A stretch of DNA of 64,000 nucleotides from an uncultured Muribaculaceae bacterium. GTDB lineage: Bacteria > Bacteroidota > Bacteroidia > Bacteroidales > Muribaculaceae. The notes below the pieces were generated by a model. It did not search any database. It had not been told where the DNA came from and saw only the letters and a list, made by a program, of their open reading frames with translations. The stretch is from positions 1 to 64,000 of the forward strand of contig CAUBWJ010000005.1 in assembly GCA_958439725.1 (NCBI GenBank), read 5' to 3'. This document shows, in pieces, positions 30,018 through 39,258 of the stretch. The position numbers and the translations under genes were made by a program. Within the stretch, counting starts at the first letter, position 1; the number at the start of each line of letters is the position of its first letter.

Positions 30018-32188
30018 TGTCTGAATCGGATAACCAGGCTTGCTACCACGGAGCATCCGGGAGTAAGGGTGGCGTAGTTGCTGTTGTACGGACGGTCGTC
30101 GCGGTAGTTGAAGATGTTTTCAACGCCGAGGGAGGGCTCGAGAATCACGCTGCGCAGTCTGAACGTGTGGCGCGTGGTGAGGTCCCAGGTCTGGAATGCG
30201 GGCGAGTCGCCGTAGCTCTTTGACCATCGTGTGCCTTGATATCGGCCGTTGATATTGACATTGAGCGTATAGTTGTCCCAGGTGTGGTTCCAGTTTCCGA
30301 AGAAATTGCCGGAGTGGCGGATGCTGCGTTCGAGCCATGTATCGTCGCTGATGTTGCGGGCATGATTGTAATTATAGCTTACGCCTAAGGCGAGGCCGGT
30401 GAGCGGGCGCACGTTGATGCCGGCGTTGATGCCGCGCACGCGGGCCTTTCCTACGTTGTGGTATTCGGCTTTGCGGACTATTCCGTTGTCCTTGTCTTCC
30501 TGGGTGAGGTCCACTGTCTTTGTCTCGATTTTGTCGCGAAGATCATTCTGGAACACCGATGCTGTAACTGTAATCCAGCGATTGATGTATTCGAGGTTTA
30601 TATTGTAATAATTGCTTTTCTCGGCTTTGAGGTCGGGGTTGCCGATTGTAATGCGGCCGCGGTTGTCGGAAATCACATACATCTGCTGGAGCGTAGGGGA
30701 GTGGAAACCGGCGGCATAGCCTGCGCGTATATTGAAGTCGCCCAGACGGTACATCACATTGGCCTTGGGGGTAACCACACCTTTGAATTTCTCGTTGTAG
30801 ACATAGCGCAGGCCGCCGACGAGGCTGAGGCTGTTCCAGAGCTTAAACTCATCCTGCGCATACGCGGCCAGGGTGTAAACGTGCTGAATCTCGTCGTTGA
30901 GCATCTGGCTCGGCTCAGTTGGCTTAAGGCTTTCGTAAACATAGTTCGTGCCGGCAAACAGGGTGTTGTTCTCATGGAGGCGGAATACGCCGCTTAGTTT
31001 AGCTTCCGTGTAGGTCTGGTTTTTGGCAAGCACCTCATCACCTTTCTTATGGGTCTTGGTGTCCTTGTTGTAGTCGTACCATGAACGGAAGTTGGTAGTG
31101 TTGACCGAAGCGTCGATATAGGATGCCTTTACAGGCAGAAGATAACGGGCAGAACCGCCTATGGTATAAGTCTGGTGACGGTTGTCGTAATCATAGCTGT
31201 CGAAACGGCTGTTGTCGCTTATGAATATGGTGCCTTCGAGACCTACGCGGAGCCTGTCGGTTACGTCGTAGTTCAGGTTCTGGGTGGCGTTGTGGGAGTA
31301 TCCTTTATACACGGCCTGTTTCTTTGTCTCCACTTTCTCATCCTTGGAATTGATTTCGAAGGGGCTGAGCTGCCATGCGCCTGTGTGACGGTAGTTGTAG
31401 TGTGTCACTGATGAGAGCTTTCCGCCCTTTGCCTCGGCCGTCACGCCCTCGGATACTCGCTGATGAGAACTGATTCGGGTGTTTGAAGAGACTGAAAAAG
31501 GTGATTTCGCTCCTTCGGTGATGATGTTGATAACGCCGGCAATGGCGTCGCTGCCGTAGAGCGCCGAAGACGCGCCGCTGAGCACCTCGATACGTTTGAT
31601 GGCGTCGAGGTCAATTCGGTCGTAATCAATGCTTCCCGAATTGTCACCGGCCATCTTCTTGCCGTCGACGAGAATGAGCACATATTTGTCGGGTAGACCG
31701 TTGAAATACATAGTGCTGTTTTGAGTGCTGATTGAGGCTGAGGTCACCAGACGTGTCAGTGCGTTGAGGAAGCTCGACGGGTCGGCGTCACGGATCGCTT
31801 TGCCTGATATAACCTCTACGGGCGAGGGGCTGTCTTTTAGCCGGTGGTAGGTGCCGGTGCCGGTGACCACTACCGGGTTGAGAGCGTAGCTGGTGGGCTC
31901 CAGACTTATTGTCATGTCGCTCCGGCTGCGGTCAATCGGGATTGAAACTGCCGAATAGTTGAGGCAGCTCGCCACGATGGTGTAGCTTCCGTCTTTGAGA
32001 TTAGTGATTGTGAATTCTCCATCCGGGTTGGTGGCACATCCTGCGGTTGTGTGCTGGATTCTTACACTTGCTCCTTCAATACCTCTACCGGTAGAAGCGT
32101 CAACAACTCGGCCGCTGAGATTGATCTGAGCGGACATACTCAATGCAATACAGCCGGAAAGCATTGCCAGCCTGCATTTCTTTTCCAT
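30014..32188 (-). CDS. TonB-dependent outer-membrane receptor, probable cobalamin (BtuB-like)
   Basis: 724 residues. Signal peptide (about 1-20), then a carboxypeptidase-regulatory-like domain (about 22-105) common in Bacteroidetes receptors, the plug (about 115-230, with SSALYGSDAIAGVINI) and a 22-strand-type barrel to the end. Size and the short N-terminal extension fit BtuB rather than SusC. The cobalamin riboswitch in its leader and the BtuF-like gene overlapping its stop identify vitamin B12 or another corrinoid as the ligand. Confidence 0.92.
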   Translation of the reverse strand: MEKKCRLAMLSGCIALSMSAQINLSGRVVDASTGRGIEGASVRIQHTTAGCATNPDGEFTITNLKDGSYTIVASCLNYSAVSIPIDRSRSDMTISLEPTSYALNPVVVTGTGTYHRLKDSPSPVEVISGKAIRDADPSSFLNALTRLVTSASISTQNSTMYFNGLPDKYVLILVDGKKMAGDNSGSIDYDRIDLDAIKRIEVLSGASSALYGSDAIAGVINIITEGAKSPFSVSSNTRISSHQRVSEGVTAEAKGGKLSSVTHYNYRHTGAWQLSPFEINSKDEKVETKKQAVYKGYSHNATQNLNYDVTDRLRVGLEGTIFISDNSRFDSYDYDNRHQTYTIGGSARYLLPVKASYIDASVNTTNFRSWYDYNKDTKTHKKGDEVLAKNQTYTEAKLSGVFRLHENNTLFAGTNYVYESLKPTEPSQMLNDEIQHVYTLAAYAQDEFKLWNSLSLVGGLRYVYNEKFKGVVTPKANVMYRLGDFNIRAGYAAGFHSPTLQQMYVISDNRGRITIGNPDLKAEKSNYYNINLEYINRWITVTASVFQNDLRDKIETKTVDLTQEDKDNGIVRKAEYHNVGKARVRGINAGINVRPLTGLALGVSYNYNHARNISDDTWLERSIRHSGNFFGNWNHTWDNYTLNVNINGRYQGTRWSKSYGDSPAFQTWDLTTRHTFRLRSVILEPSLGVENIFNYRDDRPYNSNYATLTPGCSVVASLVIRFRQ

Positions 32189-32255
32189 AAAAATTGGTTA
32201 TGAAAATGTTAATAATCAGCTCTCCTGACCCCGGGCGAGCAAGTTATCTGTTGAA

Positions 32256-32400
32256 ATGGCAGGTTTCCTGACTTGCCCCTCGGAAAAAACGCCTTCCCGT
32301 TGCCTGATAACAGTGGCTTCAGTTTTTTCGTTCGGCAGGGTTTACAGTAGCGGGCACTATTCCGGATTTACACCGGATTCCCTTTTATGGACGGTATATG
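32256..32400 (-). promoter_or_regulatory. Cobalamin riboswitch before the BtuB-like receptor
   Basis: On the minus strand the conserved core appears in order: AAAAGGGAAUCCGGUGUAA with AUCCGG, GUGCCCGCUACUGUAA, GAAGCCACUGU, CGGGAAGGCG, and GGCAAGUCAGGAAACCUGCC. These are the standard adenosylcobalamin aptamer elements including the B12 box. The element ends about 65 bases before the receptor start, which leaves room for translational control through the sequence near the ATG. Confidence 0.95.
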
Positions 32401-32424
32401 ACCGTTCCATCACCATTTCAGCTG

Positions 32425-32432
32425 CAAAAATA
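32425..32432 (-). promoter_or_regulatory. -7 promoter element for the riboswitch-receptor transcript
   Basis: TATTTTTG on the minus strand, directly upstream of the riboswitch 5' end. The remaining intergenic bases to 32487 hold nothing else recognisable. Confidence 0.6.
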
Positions 32433-32487
32433 CGAAAATTTCATGGAACGCAACGAAGAGCCTGTAATTTTTGGAAGAGACGCTTCT

Positions 32488-33588
32488 TCACCGGCGCAAC
32501 ACTTTGCGGTAAACCTTGAGGGTGTGCCGCGCTATTTCGTCCCAGTCGTAGGGAGTGAGGTCGTAGGTGCGGGGAGAGGGAAGGGTGAGCATTGCCTTCA
32601 TGGCGCGGGCCATTGCGGCGGGATCGCCGGGGGGGAAGAAGCTGTCGCGGTGCAGACCGGGAAGACGGTTGGCGGGGATGTCGCTCAGGGCTATCCGGCG
32701 ACCGGCGGCCATGGCCTCGAGAAGTGAGATTGACAGCCCTTCGTGGTAGGACGGCAGAACAAAAAGAGCCGCTCCGCCCATGAGCTGACGGAGTTTTTCG
32801 CCATGCACCTCACCGGCCATGATCGCTCCGGCCCGGTGGGCAAGGTCATGCAGTTGTCGGCTATATGGGGTGGGGGGAATCGCACTTCCGGCAATCACCA
32901 GCTTCATGCCGGGGACCTCCAGCTGCCGGTAGGCCTCTGTCAGGTCGTGAAATCCCTTTTCGCGGGAAAGGCGTCCGAGCGCGAGTATATAACCGTCGGG
33001 TTCCAACCCCATTTCCCGTATCAGTCCGAAGTCCTCCACCGGCGCGGGAACGCCGACACCGTTGGCTATCACGCTGATCTCCTTCCGGCCGTAACGCTGG
33101 CGCAATTCGGCGGCAATTCCGGGCGATATGGCAATCACGGCATGGCTCATCCGGGTTGACCACCGCTCGCCGAGGCGGAGAATGGTGCGTGCCACCGACC
33201 CCCATTTCGGGCGGCGGTAATCGGCGCCGTGGTTTGTGACCACCGTGCGCATCCCCAGCAATCGGGCCAGCGGCACGAAGATTCCGGGGCCTATGGCATG
33301 GATATGGACCACGTCGGCATTATGGCGCCGTGCGTCAAGAATGCCGAGGAATGTGTGCAGGAATGCCTCCAGTCCTTTTATGCGTGGCGCGGCGATGTCG
33401 CGCAGAGTCACTCCGCGGTAAGTGCGGGGCGAGTTGTCGGCAAAATATCCCTTTCGCCTTGCAACGGTCACGTCGCAGCCCAAGGCCTGCAGGCGTGGAT
33501 ACAGTTCGCGGCAGTGCGTCTCCACTCCGCCCTGTATGTCGGGGATGCCCCGCGTTCCGGTTACATATACCTTTATCCTCTTCATCAT
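32488..33588 (-). CDS. Glycosyltransferase family 4
   Basis: 366 residues from the ATG at 33588, which overlaps the radical SAM stop (ATGA). The N-terminal GT-B domain starts KVYVTGTRGIPDIQGGVETH, the glycine-rich donor loop. The C-terminal domain has ISVIANGVGVP, ILALGRLSREKGFHDLTEAY (GT4 signature RxxxxKG) and LPSYHEGLSISLLEAMAAGR with the donor-binding E-x7-E motif. It transfers a sugar from a nucleotide donor, likely in surface polysaccharide or glycolipid assembly. Directly coupled to a radical SAM gene. Confidence 0.9.
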   Translation of the reverse strand: MMKRIKVYVTGTRGIPDIQGGVETHCRELYPRLQALGCDVTVARRKGYFADNSPRTYRGVTLRDIAAPRIKGLEAFLHTFLGILDARRHNADVVHIHAIGPGIFVPLARLLGMRTVVTNHGADYRRPKWGSVARTILRLGERWSTRMSHAVIAISPGIAAELRQRYGRKEISVIANGVGVPAPVEDFGLIREMGLEPDGYILALGRLSREKGFHDLTEAYRQLEVPGMKLVIAGSAIPPTPYSRQLHDLAHRAGAIMAGEVHGEKLRQLMGGAALFVLPSYHEGLSISLLEAMAAGRRIALSDIPANRLPGLHRDSFFPPGDPAAMARAMKAMLTLPSPRTYDLTPYDWDEIARHTLKVYRKVLRR

Positions 33589-34613
33589 CCCTTCCTGATG
33601 CTGAACACGGGCTTTAGCCCTAAAAGCGTGCGGGCCTTGTTGGTCAGTGCCCAGCGCGCGGGCACGGTGATATAGCGGTGCATTACCGGAGAGGCTGTTC
33701 CTACCATCCAGCACTGTCTTTCACACGTGGCGACCCACTGCCGCACTTCTGCTGCTCTGGCAGAACGCCAGATGCTTGCAAAGTCAGTTTCACGGATGTT
33801 GCCCATGGAAAGCTCGTGGCCGCACGCCATTCCGTTGCAGGGAAACACTTCCCCGTAGGGGTCGATGAAGAAATTGGCCGATCCGGCCTCGCACGGGAGC
33901 ATACGGTTGCCTCCGGCCACATAATTGGCCAGCCCCATGTTGAACCATGCGCGAAACCATGATTTGGGATGACGCTCGCCGAGCTGCATTTCGGCGAGAG
34001 TCAGAAAATCCCCGGCTACCTTCTCAGGTCGGGGTATCGTATTGTCGGTTTTATGGAAGTAGAATGAGTTGTGGGCGGCGGCCGTGGCAAATTCCATGCC
34101 CAGGGAGCGTGTCAGGCGGTAAAGCTGTGTCAGGTCGGCGGAGTTGTCGCCCGACACGGTACATGCCACCCCTATGTCCTTTACGCCAAGTTCGTGAAGC
34201 CTCCGGAGAGTGGCCATGCCGCGGCTGAAACTTCCTTCGCGGCCGCGCACGGCGTCGTTTGTGCGCTCCATCCCTTCCAGCGACACACGTATGCCTATGC
34301 GGGGGAACTGCCGGGCAAGGTGGATGATACGGTCGGTAAACAAGCCGGAGGTTGAGATGACAATGCGCGGTGTATGACGGTAGCATTCCTCCACAATCTC
34401 GCCGAGGTCCTCTCTCACAAATGGCTCGCCCCCGGTGATGTTGATGAATTTCAGGCGGGGAAGGGAGCGGAGGTCGGCGGCGTTGATCTCACGAGATGCC
34501 TCGGTGGGGTTTCTCCAGATATCACACATGCGGCAACGCATCGGACAGCGATAGGTAACTATCACCGAGGCGTCGCGGGGCACCGGAGGATATTTTTGGG
34601 AAGGCAAGCTCAC
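33585..34613 (-). CDS. Radical SAM protein with SPASM-like C-terminus
   Basis: 342 residues. The [4Fe-4S] motif CPMRCRMC (CxxxCxxC) sits at about residue 23-30, followed by the glycine motif NITGGEPFVRED. The C-terminal region has further Cys (LPCEAGSANFFIDPYGEVFPC, then CGHE and CERQCW), the SPASM pattern for auxiliary clusters. SPASM enzymes modify peptides or small molecules with 5'-deoxyadenosyl radicals. No precursor peptide gene is visible next to it. It overlaps a GT4 gene, so a surface glycan or modified metabolite pathway is possible. Confidence 0.9.
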   Translation of the reverse strand: MSLPSQKYPPVPRDASVIVTYRCPMRCRMCDIWRNPTEASREINAADLRSLPRLKFINITGGEPFVREDLGEIVEECYRHTPRIVISTSGLFTDRIIHLARQFPRIGIRVSLEGMERTNDAVRGREGSFSRGMATLRRLHELGVKDIGVACTVSGDNSADLTQLYRLTRSLGMEFATAAAHNSFYFHKTDNTIPRPEKVAGDFLTLAEMQLGERHPKSWFRAWFNMGLANYVAGGNRMLPCEAGSANFFIDPYGEVFPCNGMACGHELSMGNIRETDFASIWRSARAAEVRQWVATCERQCWMVGTASPVMHRYITVPARWALTNKARTLLGLKPVFSIRKG

Positions 34614-34666
34614 TTTTTTCAGGGAAAACTCGGTTTTGGAACGGCTGCGCGCCGCGCAGCATGACG

Positions 34667-34674
34667 CAAATTTA
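34667..34674 (-). promoter_or_regulatory. -7 promoter element for the radical SAM-GT4 unit
   Basis: TAAATTTG on the minus strand, 53 bases before the radical SAM start. Confidence 0.55.
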
Positions 34675-34686
34675 GCACTTTATTTT

Positions 34687-34694
34687 TAATTTTG
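34687..34694 (+). promoter_or_regulatory. -7 promoter element for the beta-helix gene
   Basis: TAATTTTG on the plus strand, 37 bases before the start. With 34667-34674 it forms a divergent promoter region. Confidence 0.55.
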
Positions 34695-34731
34695 CAGACC
34701 ATACCAATCATACCATACCAACCATCAACCT

Positions 34732-36855
34732 ATGCGAACCATTCTATCACTGGCGGCTACGCTTTTCTCGCTGGCCGTTGTTGCGGCACCGCTGCAGATG
34801 TCGCCTATTCATGTCTCTCCGTCTGGCAACGACCGCGCTGCCGGAACCATAAAGAAACCGCTGCGCACAATTGTCGGCGCTCTGCGGAAAGCCGAGTCTA
34901 TGGATTCATCCGTACGCGCGGAAATCTTTCTGCATGAAGGGGTCTACCCACAGGATTCCACCCTCGTTATCACCCGTAGCAATCTTTCGGTGAGCGCGTG
35001 GCCCGGAGAACGCGCCATAATTTCCGGAGGAGCCACTCTCAGTCCGCGCCATCTCCGCAAAGTATCCGATGCGGATGTGGCGGCCGCTATTCCTGCCGAA
35101 CGGCTCGCTCATATCCGCGAAATAGATTTCCGCTCTCTCGGCATTCTGGTGGAAGGTCTCCGCCCAAGCGGATTCGGGCGCCCGAGTATCGCGGCATGGA
35201 CAGAAATATATGTCAACGGCCGTCCCGGTCAGATAGCGCGCTGGCCCAACGATTCATCTCTGCTTATCGGTAAAATAATAGAGGCCGGAACAGGGGAGCA
35301 CACGAAAAATGCGCCTTTCCCGGTATTCGGCTACAACGAGGAGCGTCCCTCGCAATGGAAACTCACCGGCAATATGTGGATAGGCGGTTATTTCGCCCAC
35401 GGCTATGCCGACGATATGATACGTGTGGCATCGGTCGACACAGCCGCCCGCACCATCCATGCCGCGCAGCACACCGTCTATGGGTTCATGACCGGTGCCG
35501 ACTGGCGCCGCTGGCACGCTCTCAATCTTCCCGAAGAGCTGGATGTTCCCGGCGAATATGTGATAGATCCCGACCGTGGAAAGATATATGTGTACCTGCC
35601 CGAGGGTAAAGTGACCGATCTCCGCGTGTCGGTGCTCGGAGAGCCGATAGTGGCTGTGGAAAACTGCGCCGATGTGGAGCTGAAGAATCTCACGATAGAA
35701 TACGGCCGTCAGATAGGTGTGTATATGGAGAACACCGAAGGCGTAAGGGTTGACGGCTGCGTCATCCGCAATATGGGTGGCCCCGGTGTGGTTATAGGCC
35801 GCGGCACGCTGGAGCGCGACAATGTGGCCGGACACCAGCACGGGGGCGATTCCTCGCCGCGACAGGTGGGCGACCTCATGGGACGCGTATACGAAGATAT
35901 ACTCTTCAACCGTCACGCCGGAAAAAACAACGGTGTGGTCAACTGCCATATCTACAACGTTGGCGCCGGAGGCGTGAGCCTTGGCGGAGGCGACCGCGCA
36001 TCGCTCGAGGCGGGCGGCAATTATGTGGACAGCTGCCATATCCACGACTATAACCGCATTGAAAAATCCTATCGTCCCGGAGTGTGGATAGACGGTGTGG
36101 GTAACCGTGTGAGCCATTGCTCTATATACAATGCGCCGAGCATGGCCATACTCTTCCACGGCAACAACCATATCATCGAGAATTGCGATATAACCCACGT
36201 ATGCTCCGAGGTCGATGACCAGGGAGCAATCTACTACGGCCGCGACGCCTCGGAGCAGGGCAACGTTATCCGTTACTGCTATTTTCATGAACTGAGTCCG
36301 CGCCATCGTGTCACCGCAACCTACCACGACGACGGAGCCTGCGGAGCAGAGGTTTACGGCAACATCTACTACCGCGCGGGGTCTCTGCCGGTGCTCATCG
36401 GCGGAGGACACAATAATGTCTATCGTAACAATGTGTTCATTGATTCTCCCGTAGCCATCCACATCGACAACCGCATGCAGAACTGGGGTTCCGGCATGGT
36501 GGCCCGCGGCGGCATAATCGACCGTCGTCTCTCGGAAGTGAAATTCCAGCAGCCGCCTTATTCCACCGCTTATCCCAAACTTACCGTTTATTGGGACAAA
36601 GACCCGTCGTATCCCAGCGGCAATCTGATTGAGGGCAATCTCTTTTACAAGATAGGCAATGTGGTGAGAGGACAAAGCCAGTGGCTCGAGCTGTGCAACA
36701 ACTGGACAACCAATTCCGACCCCGGATTCGTCGACCCGGCCGACCCCATGAAAGGTTTCCGCAGCGACGCTCCGGTATATACCCGCATCCCCGGCTTCCC
36801 GGTGCTTCCCTTCTCGGAAATAGGCTGTCCGTGGGACGCCTCCGAAAGAGAATAA
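34732..36855 (+). CDS. Secreted right-handed beta-helix protein, probable polysaccharide-active enzyme
   Basis: 707 residues. Signal peptide about 1-19. The start HVSPSGNDRAAGTIKKPLRT is the standard opening of right-handed beta-helix enzymes. Helix coils with repeated IxNxxG patterns run from about 310 to 640 (DVELKNLTIEYGRQIGVYME, NNHIIENCDITHV, NTEGVRVDGCVIRNMGGPG). An inserted beta domain (about 150-290) separates the opening from the coils. The arrangement is like GH141 and related PL/GH beta-helix enzymes of gut Bacteroidetes, but catalytic residues cannot be assigned, so the substrate is open. Confidence 0.85.
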   Translation: MRTILSLAATLFSLAVVAAPLQMSPIHVSPSGNDRAAGTIKKPLRTIVGALRKAESMDSSVRAEIFLHEGVYPQDSTLVITRSNLSVSAWPGERAIISGGATLSPRHLRKVSDADVAAAIPAERLAHIREIDFRSLGILVEGLRPSGFGRPSIAAWTEIYVNGRPGQIARWPNDSSLLIGKIIEAGTGEHTKNAPFPVFGYNEERPSQWKLTGNMWIGGYFAHGYADDMIRVASVDTAARTIHAAQHTVYGFMTGADWRRWHALNLPEELDVPGEYVIDPDRGKIYVYLPEGKVTDLRVSVLGEPIVAVENCADVELKNLTIEYGRQIGVYMENTEGVRVDGCVIRNMGGPGVVIGRGTLERDNVAGHQHGGDSSPRQVGDLMGRVYEDILFNRHAGKNNGVVNCHIYNVGAGGVSLGGGDRASLEAGGNYVDSCHIHDYNRIEKSYRPGVWIDGVGNRVSHCSIYNAPSMAILFHGNNHIIENCDITHVCSEVDDQGAIYYGRDASEQGNVIRYCYFHELSPRHRVTATYHDDGACGAEVYGNIYYRAGSLPVLIGGGHNNVYRNNVFIDSPVAIHIDNRMQNWGSGMVARGGIIDRRLSEVKFQQPPYSTAYPKLTVYWDKDPSYPSGNLIEGNLFYKIGNVVRGQSQWLELCNNWTTNSDPGFVDPADPMKGFRSDAPVYTRIPGFPVLPFSEIGCPWDASERE

Positions 36856-36879
36856 TCTATCCCTTTCCACCACCGGACT

Positions 36880-39201
36880 TCAGCGCAGGAATCGGGGTGC
36901 GCGTATGTAGGCGCCGAGGCTTATGCCGAAGTTCCAGCCGGCGCCGTGAGCGCCGGAATAGTATCCGAAGGCTTTCACCGTGGTGGATTTGATGGTGGCG
37001 ACGGCTTCGAGGCGCCCGAAGAATTCCACGCGCGGAAGCCAGTCGCTCCAGCAGGCTACGCCGGACGGGTCGGCCTGTATGTCGCGCAGGGGCACGAAGG
37101 CCTCGGCATAGCCGCGCAGCTGCAGGAAGCTGCCTATCTTCCACACGGGCACGAACGAGCCGTTGGCGAAGCTGTAGGCGCGGTATTCAGGCAGGAAAAC
37201 GTCGGTGAGCGAGGGGCACGGGTCGTATACCGGCGCATCGAGAAGCGACTCGTGGTAGTAGTGGAGCAGCTTGCGGTTGCTTGCGAGGATGTCGGTTTCC
37301 AGGCCCAGGGAAATCTTGGGCGACAGGCTCCAGTAATTGCGGCTTTTGAATTCAATCTGGGCCCAGGCGCGCCGTGTGCGCGCGGAGCCGGTGTTGCCGC
37401 CGAATGTGAAATAATGGTAGCCGAGAACGCCGAATGCGCTGACGCTATACTGTGCGCCCGCGGTGGGAGCGTTGTGGTCGTTGAGGGTGTAGTGCTCGAA
37501 GAAGGCGCGTACCTGTCCGAGATTCTGGGTGATGTCGTCGCGGCGGTATGCGGGATTGGTGTCCGACGGACGGTTGTAATATTTGTCGGCAAGGTGGCCG
37601 TAGCCCACGGAGAATTCGAATTTGCCGTTGCGGCCGGCGGCGGTGCCGTACTCTACGCGGGCATAGAATTCGTCTTTGGCTGCCACGGTCGACTCGCTGT
37701 TCTGGAATATCAGACGGTCGTTGGGGAAAAATTTCTGGCGGGAGGCCACGCCCGTTATCGCCAGGCTGGTTGGCATTTTCCGGAGCAGGGAGATGCCCGC
37801 ACGTCCCTGTGCGGCCACGTAGTTCTGGCCGAGCCATCCGTTCAGACTCATGTCGAGAGAGCTGAAGCTCATGGTGCGGTAGGCGGCCGAAAGGAAGAGC
37901 ATTGAATTGGTGGAGGTGGTGAGATAGCTGCCTATGCCCAGGTCGAGAGGATTCTTCATGGTCGCTTTCAGCCGCAGGGTGAAGGGGCCGCCGGGGCCGT
38001 CGGGAACGGCGGTGGGCATGAGATTGCGGATCTTGCCGGGGGTTATCAGCCGGTAATAGGCGTCGCGGGCCTTGAGGATGCCGAAAGTGTCGGTGGCGTG
38101 GCGCATGAACCGGGAGGCGATGAAGGCGTTCTGGTCGGCATGGCCGCCGGTCACCTTCACGGAGTCGAATACAAGCGCCGGCGTGAGCGACTTGAACACC
38201 TCGCGGCGCAGCTTGCGCGAGTCCGCGGGCACACGGGTGTGAACCCTCATCTTGAGCGAGTCCATCACGGCCACGGCGTGGTCGTAGCCTATGCGGTAGA
38301 TTTCGTTTGCCTTGTCGAAATCCAGCAGACCGAACTCATCGAGGTCGATGCGCAGTTTCATGCCCCGGAGCGGGGGCACGTTGTAGTCGCTGTGCTGCAT
38401 TATCATTGTCTCGAGCTGCGACACCACCGAGGAATCGTCGCCGTCGGAATTGCCGGTGCTCACATCCACACCGAAAACGAAATCGGGAGCGAAGGTGTCG
38501 TCCATCACGTCCACCGGAAAATTGTCGTAGATGCCCCCGTCGTAGAGTTTGTCACCGTCCACTTCTATGGGATGGAACACCAGCGGGAACGTCATGCTTG
38601 CGCGTATGGCGTCGCTCACCTGTCCGCTTGCAAACACCGTCTTGTGCTTCTTCTCGACATTGGAGGCCACGCATCTGAACGGCACGAACAGTTTGTTGAA
38701 ATCGCCTCCGCACTGGGCCGTGAAAGGCGCGAACAGTTCCATGAAGGCGAAGTTCATGGGGAGCGGATTTATAAGGGCCGAGGGGAGCAGGGATGTTAGC
38801 CCTGACTGTTCGCCGCCCAGATTTATCTTGAGAATGGTGGGCGTGGCCGGCGGTTCCATGAAGTAATATGTGAGCTTGGGGTCGATGGTGCCGGTGGACC
38901 AGTAGGCGAACTCCTGCGAGCGGATCACGTCGAGCATCTCGTCGGGGGTGAAGCCGCAGGCGTAAAGACCGCCCACAATGGCTCCCATTGAGGTGCCGGT
39001 GATATAGTCTATGGGGATGTTGTTGTCTTCAAGAGCCTGAATCACACCTATGTGGGCTATGCCCTTGGCGCCTCCGCCGCTGAGCACGAGTCCTACCGAC
39101 TGGGAGTCGGCTACGCTGTCGGTGACTGCGGTGGCAGTGTCTTTGGCCAAAGCCGGGAATGCCACGGCAAGGAGAGAAAGAAGTGAGAAAAGATGTCGCA
39201 T
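36880..39201 (-). CDS. Patatin-like phospholipase fused to an outer-membrane barrel
   Basis: 773 residues. Signal peptide about 1-19. The patatin domain (about 35-230) shows the oxyanion loop LVLSGGGAKGIAHIGV, nucleophile GTSMGAIVGGLYACG (GxSxG) and catalytic Asp in LYDGGIYDNFPVDVM (DGG). A connecting POTRA-like part follows, and the last 380 residues are strand-rich, ending in RAPRFLR, like a BamA/PlpD-type barrel. Such proteins are anchored in the outer membrane and hydrolyse phospholipids, on the cell's own membrane or a target. It precedes the AspT-type transporter gene on the same strand reading towards it from 39201. Confidence 0.9.
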   Translation of the reverse strand: MRHLFSLLSLLAVAFPALAKDTATAVTDSVADSQSVGLVLSGGGAKGIAHIGVIQALEDNNIPIDYITGTSMGAIVGGLYACGFTPDEMLDVIRSQEFAYWSTGTIDPKLTYYFMEPPATPTILKINLGGEQSGLTSLLPSALINPLPMNFAFMELFAPFTAQCGGDFNKLFVPFRCVASNVEKKHKTVFASGQVSDAIRASMTFPLVFHPIEVDGDKLYDGGIYDNFPVDVMDDTFAPDFVFGVDVSTGNSDGDDSSVVSQLETMIMQHSDYNVPPLRGMKLRIDLDEFGLLDFDKANEIYRIGYDHAVAVMDSLKMRVHTRVPADSRKLRREVFKSLTPALVFDSVKVTGGHADQNAFIASRFMRHATDTFGILKARDAYYRLITPGKIRNLMPTAVPDGPGGPFTLRLKATMKNPLDLGIGSYLTTSTNSMLFLSAAYRTMSFSSLDMSLNGWLGQNYVAAQGRAGISLLRKMPTSLAITGVASRQKFFPNDRLIFQNSESTVAAKDEFYARVEYGTAAGRNGKFEFSVGYGHLADKYYNRPSDTNPAYRRDDITQNLGQVRAFFEHYTLNDHNAPTAGAQYSVSAFGVLGYHYFTFGGNTGSARTRRAWAQIEFKSRNYWSLSPKISLGLETDILASNRKLLHYYHESLLDAPVYDPCPSLTDVFLPEYRAYSFANGSFVPVWKIGSFLQLRGYAEAFVPLRDIQADPSGVACWSDWLPRVEFFGRLEAVATIKSTTVKAFGYYSGAHGAGWNFGISLGAYIRAPRFLR

Positions 39202-39258
39202 TTGCAGATGATTTTGGGAAGAGATGGCGGCAGGGTGTGGCCGTCAGAGAAAGAGAAG

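Noticed and set aside
30458..30997. 179-codon plus-strand frame inside the TonB receptor
   Set aside because: Shadow of the receptor's barrel region; no start signal or family match.
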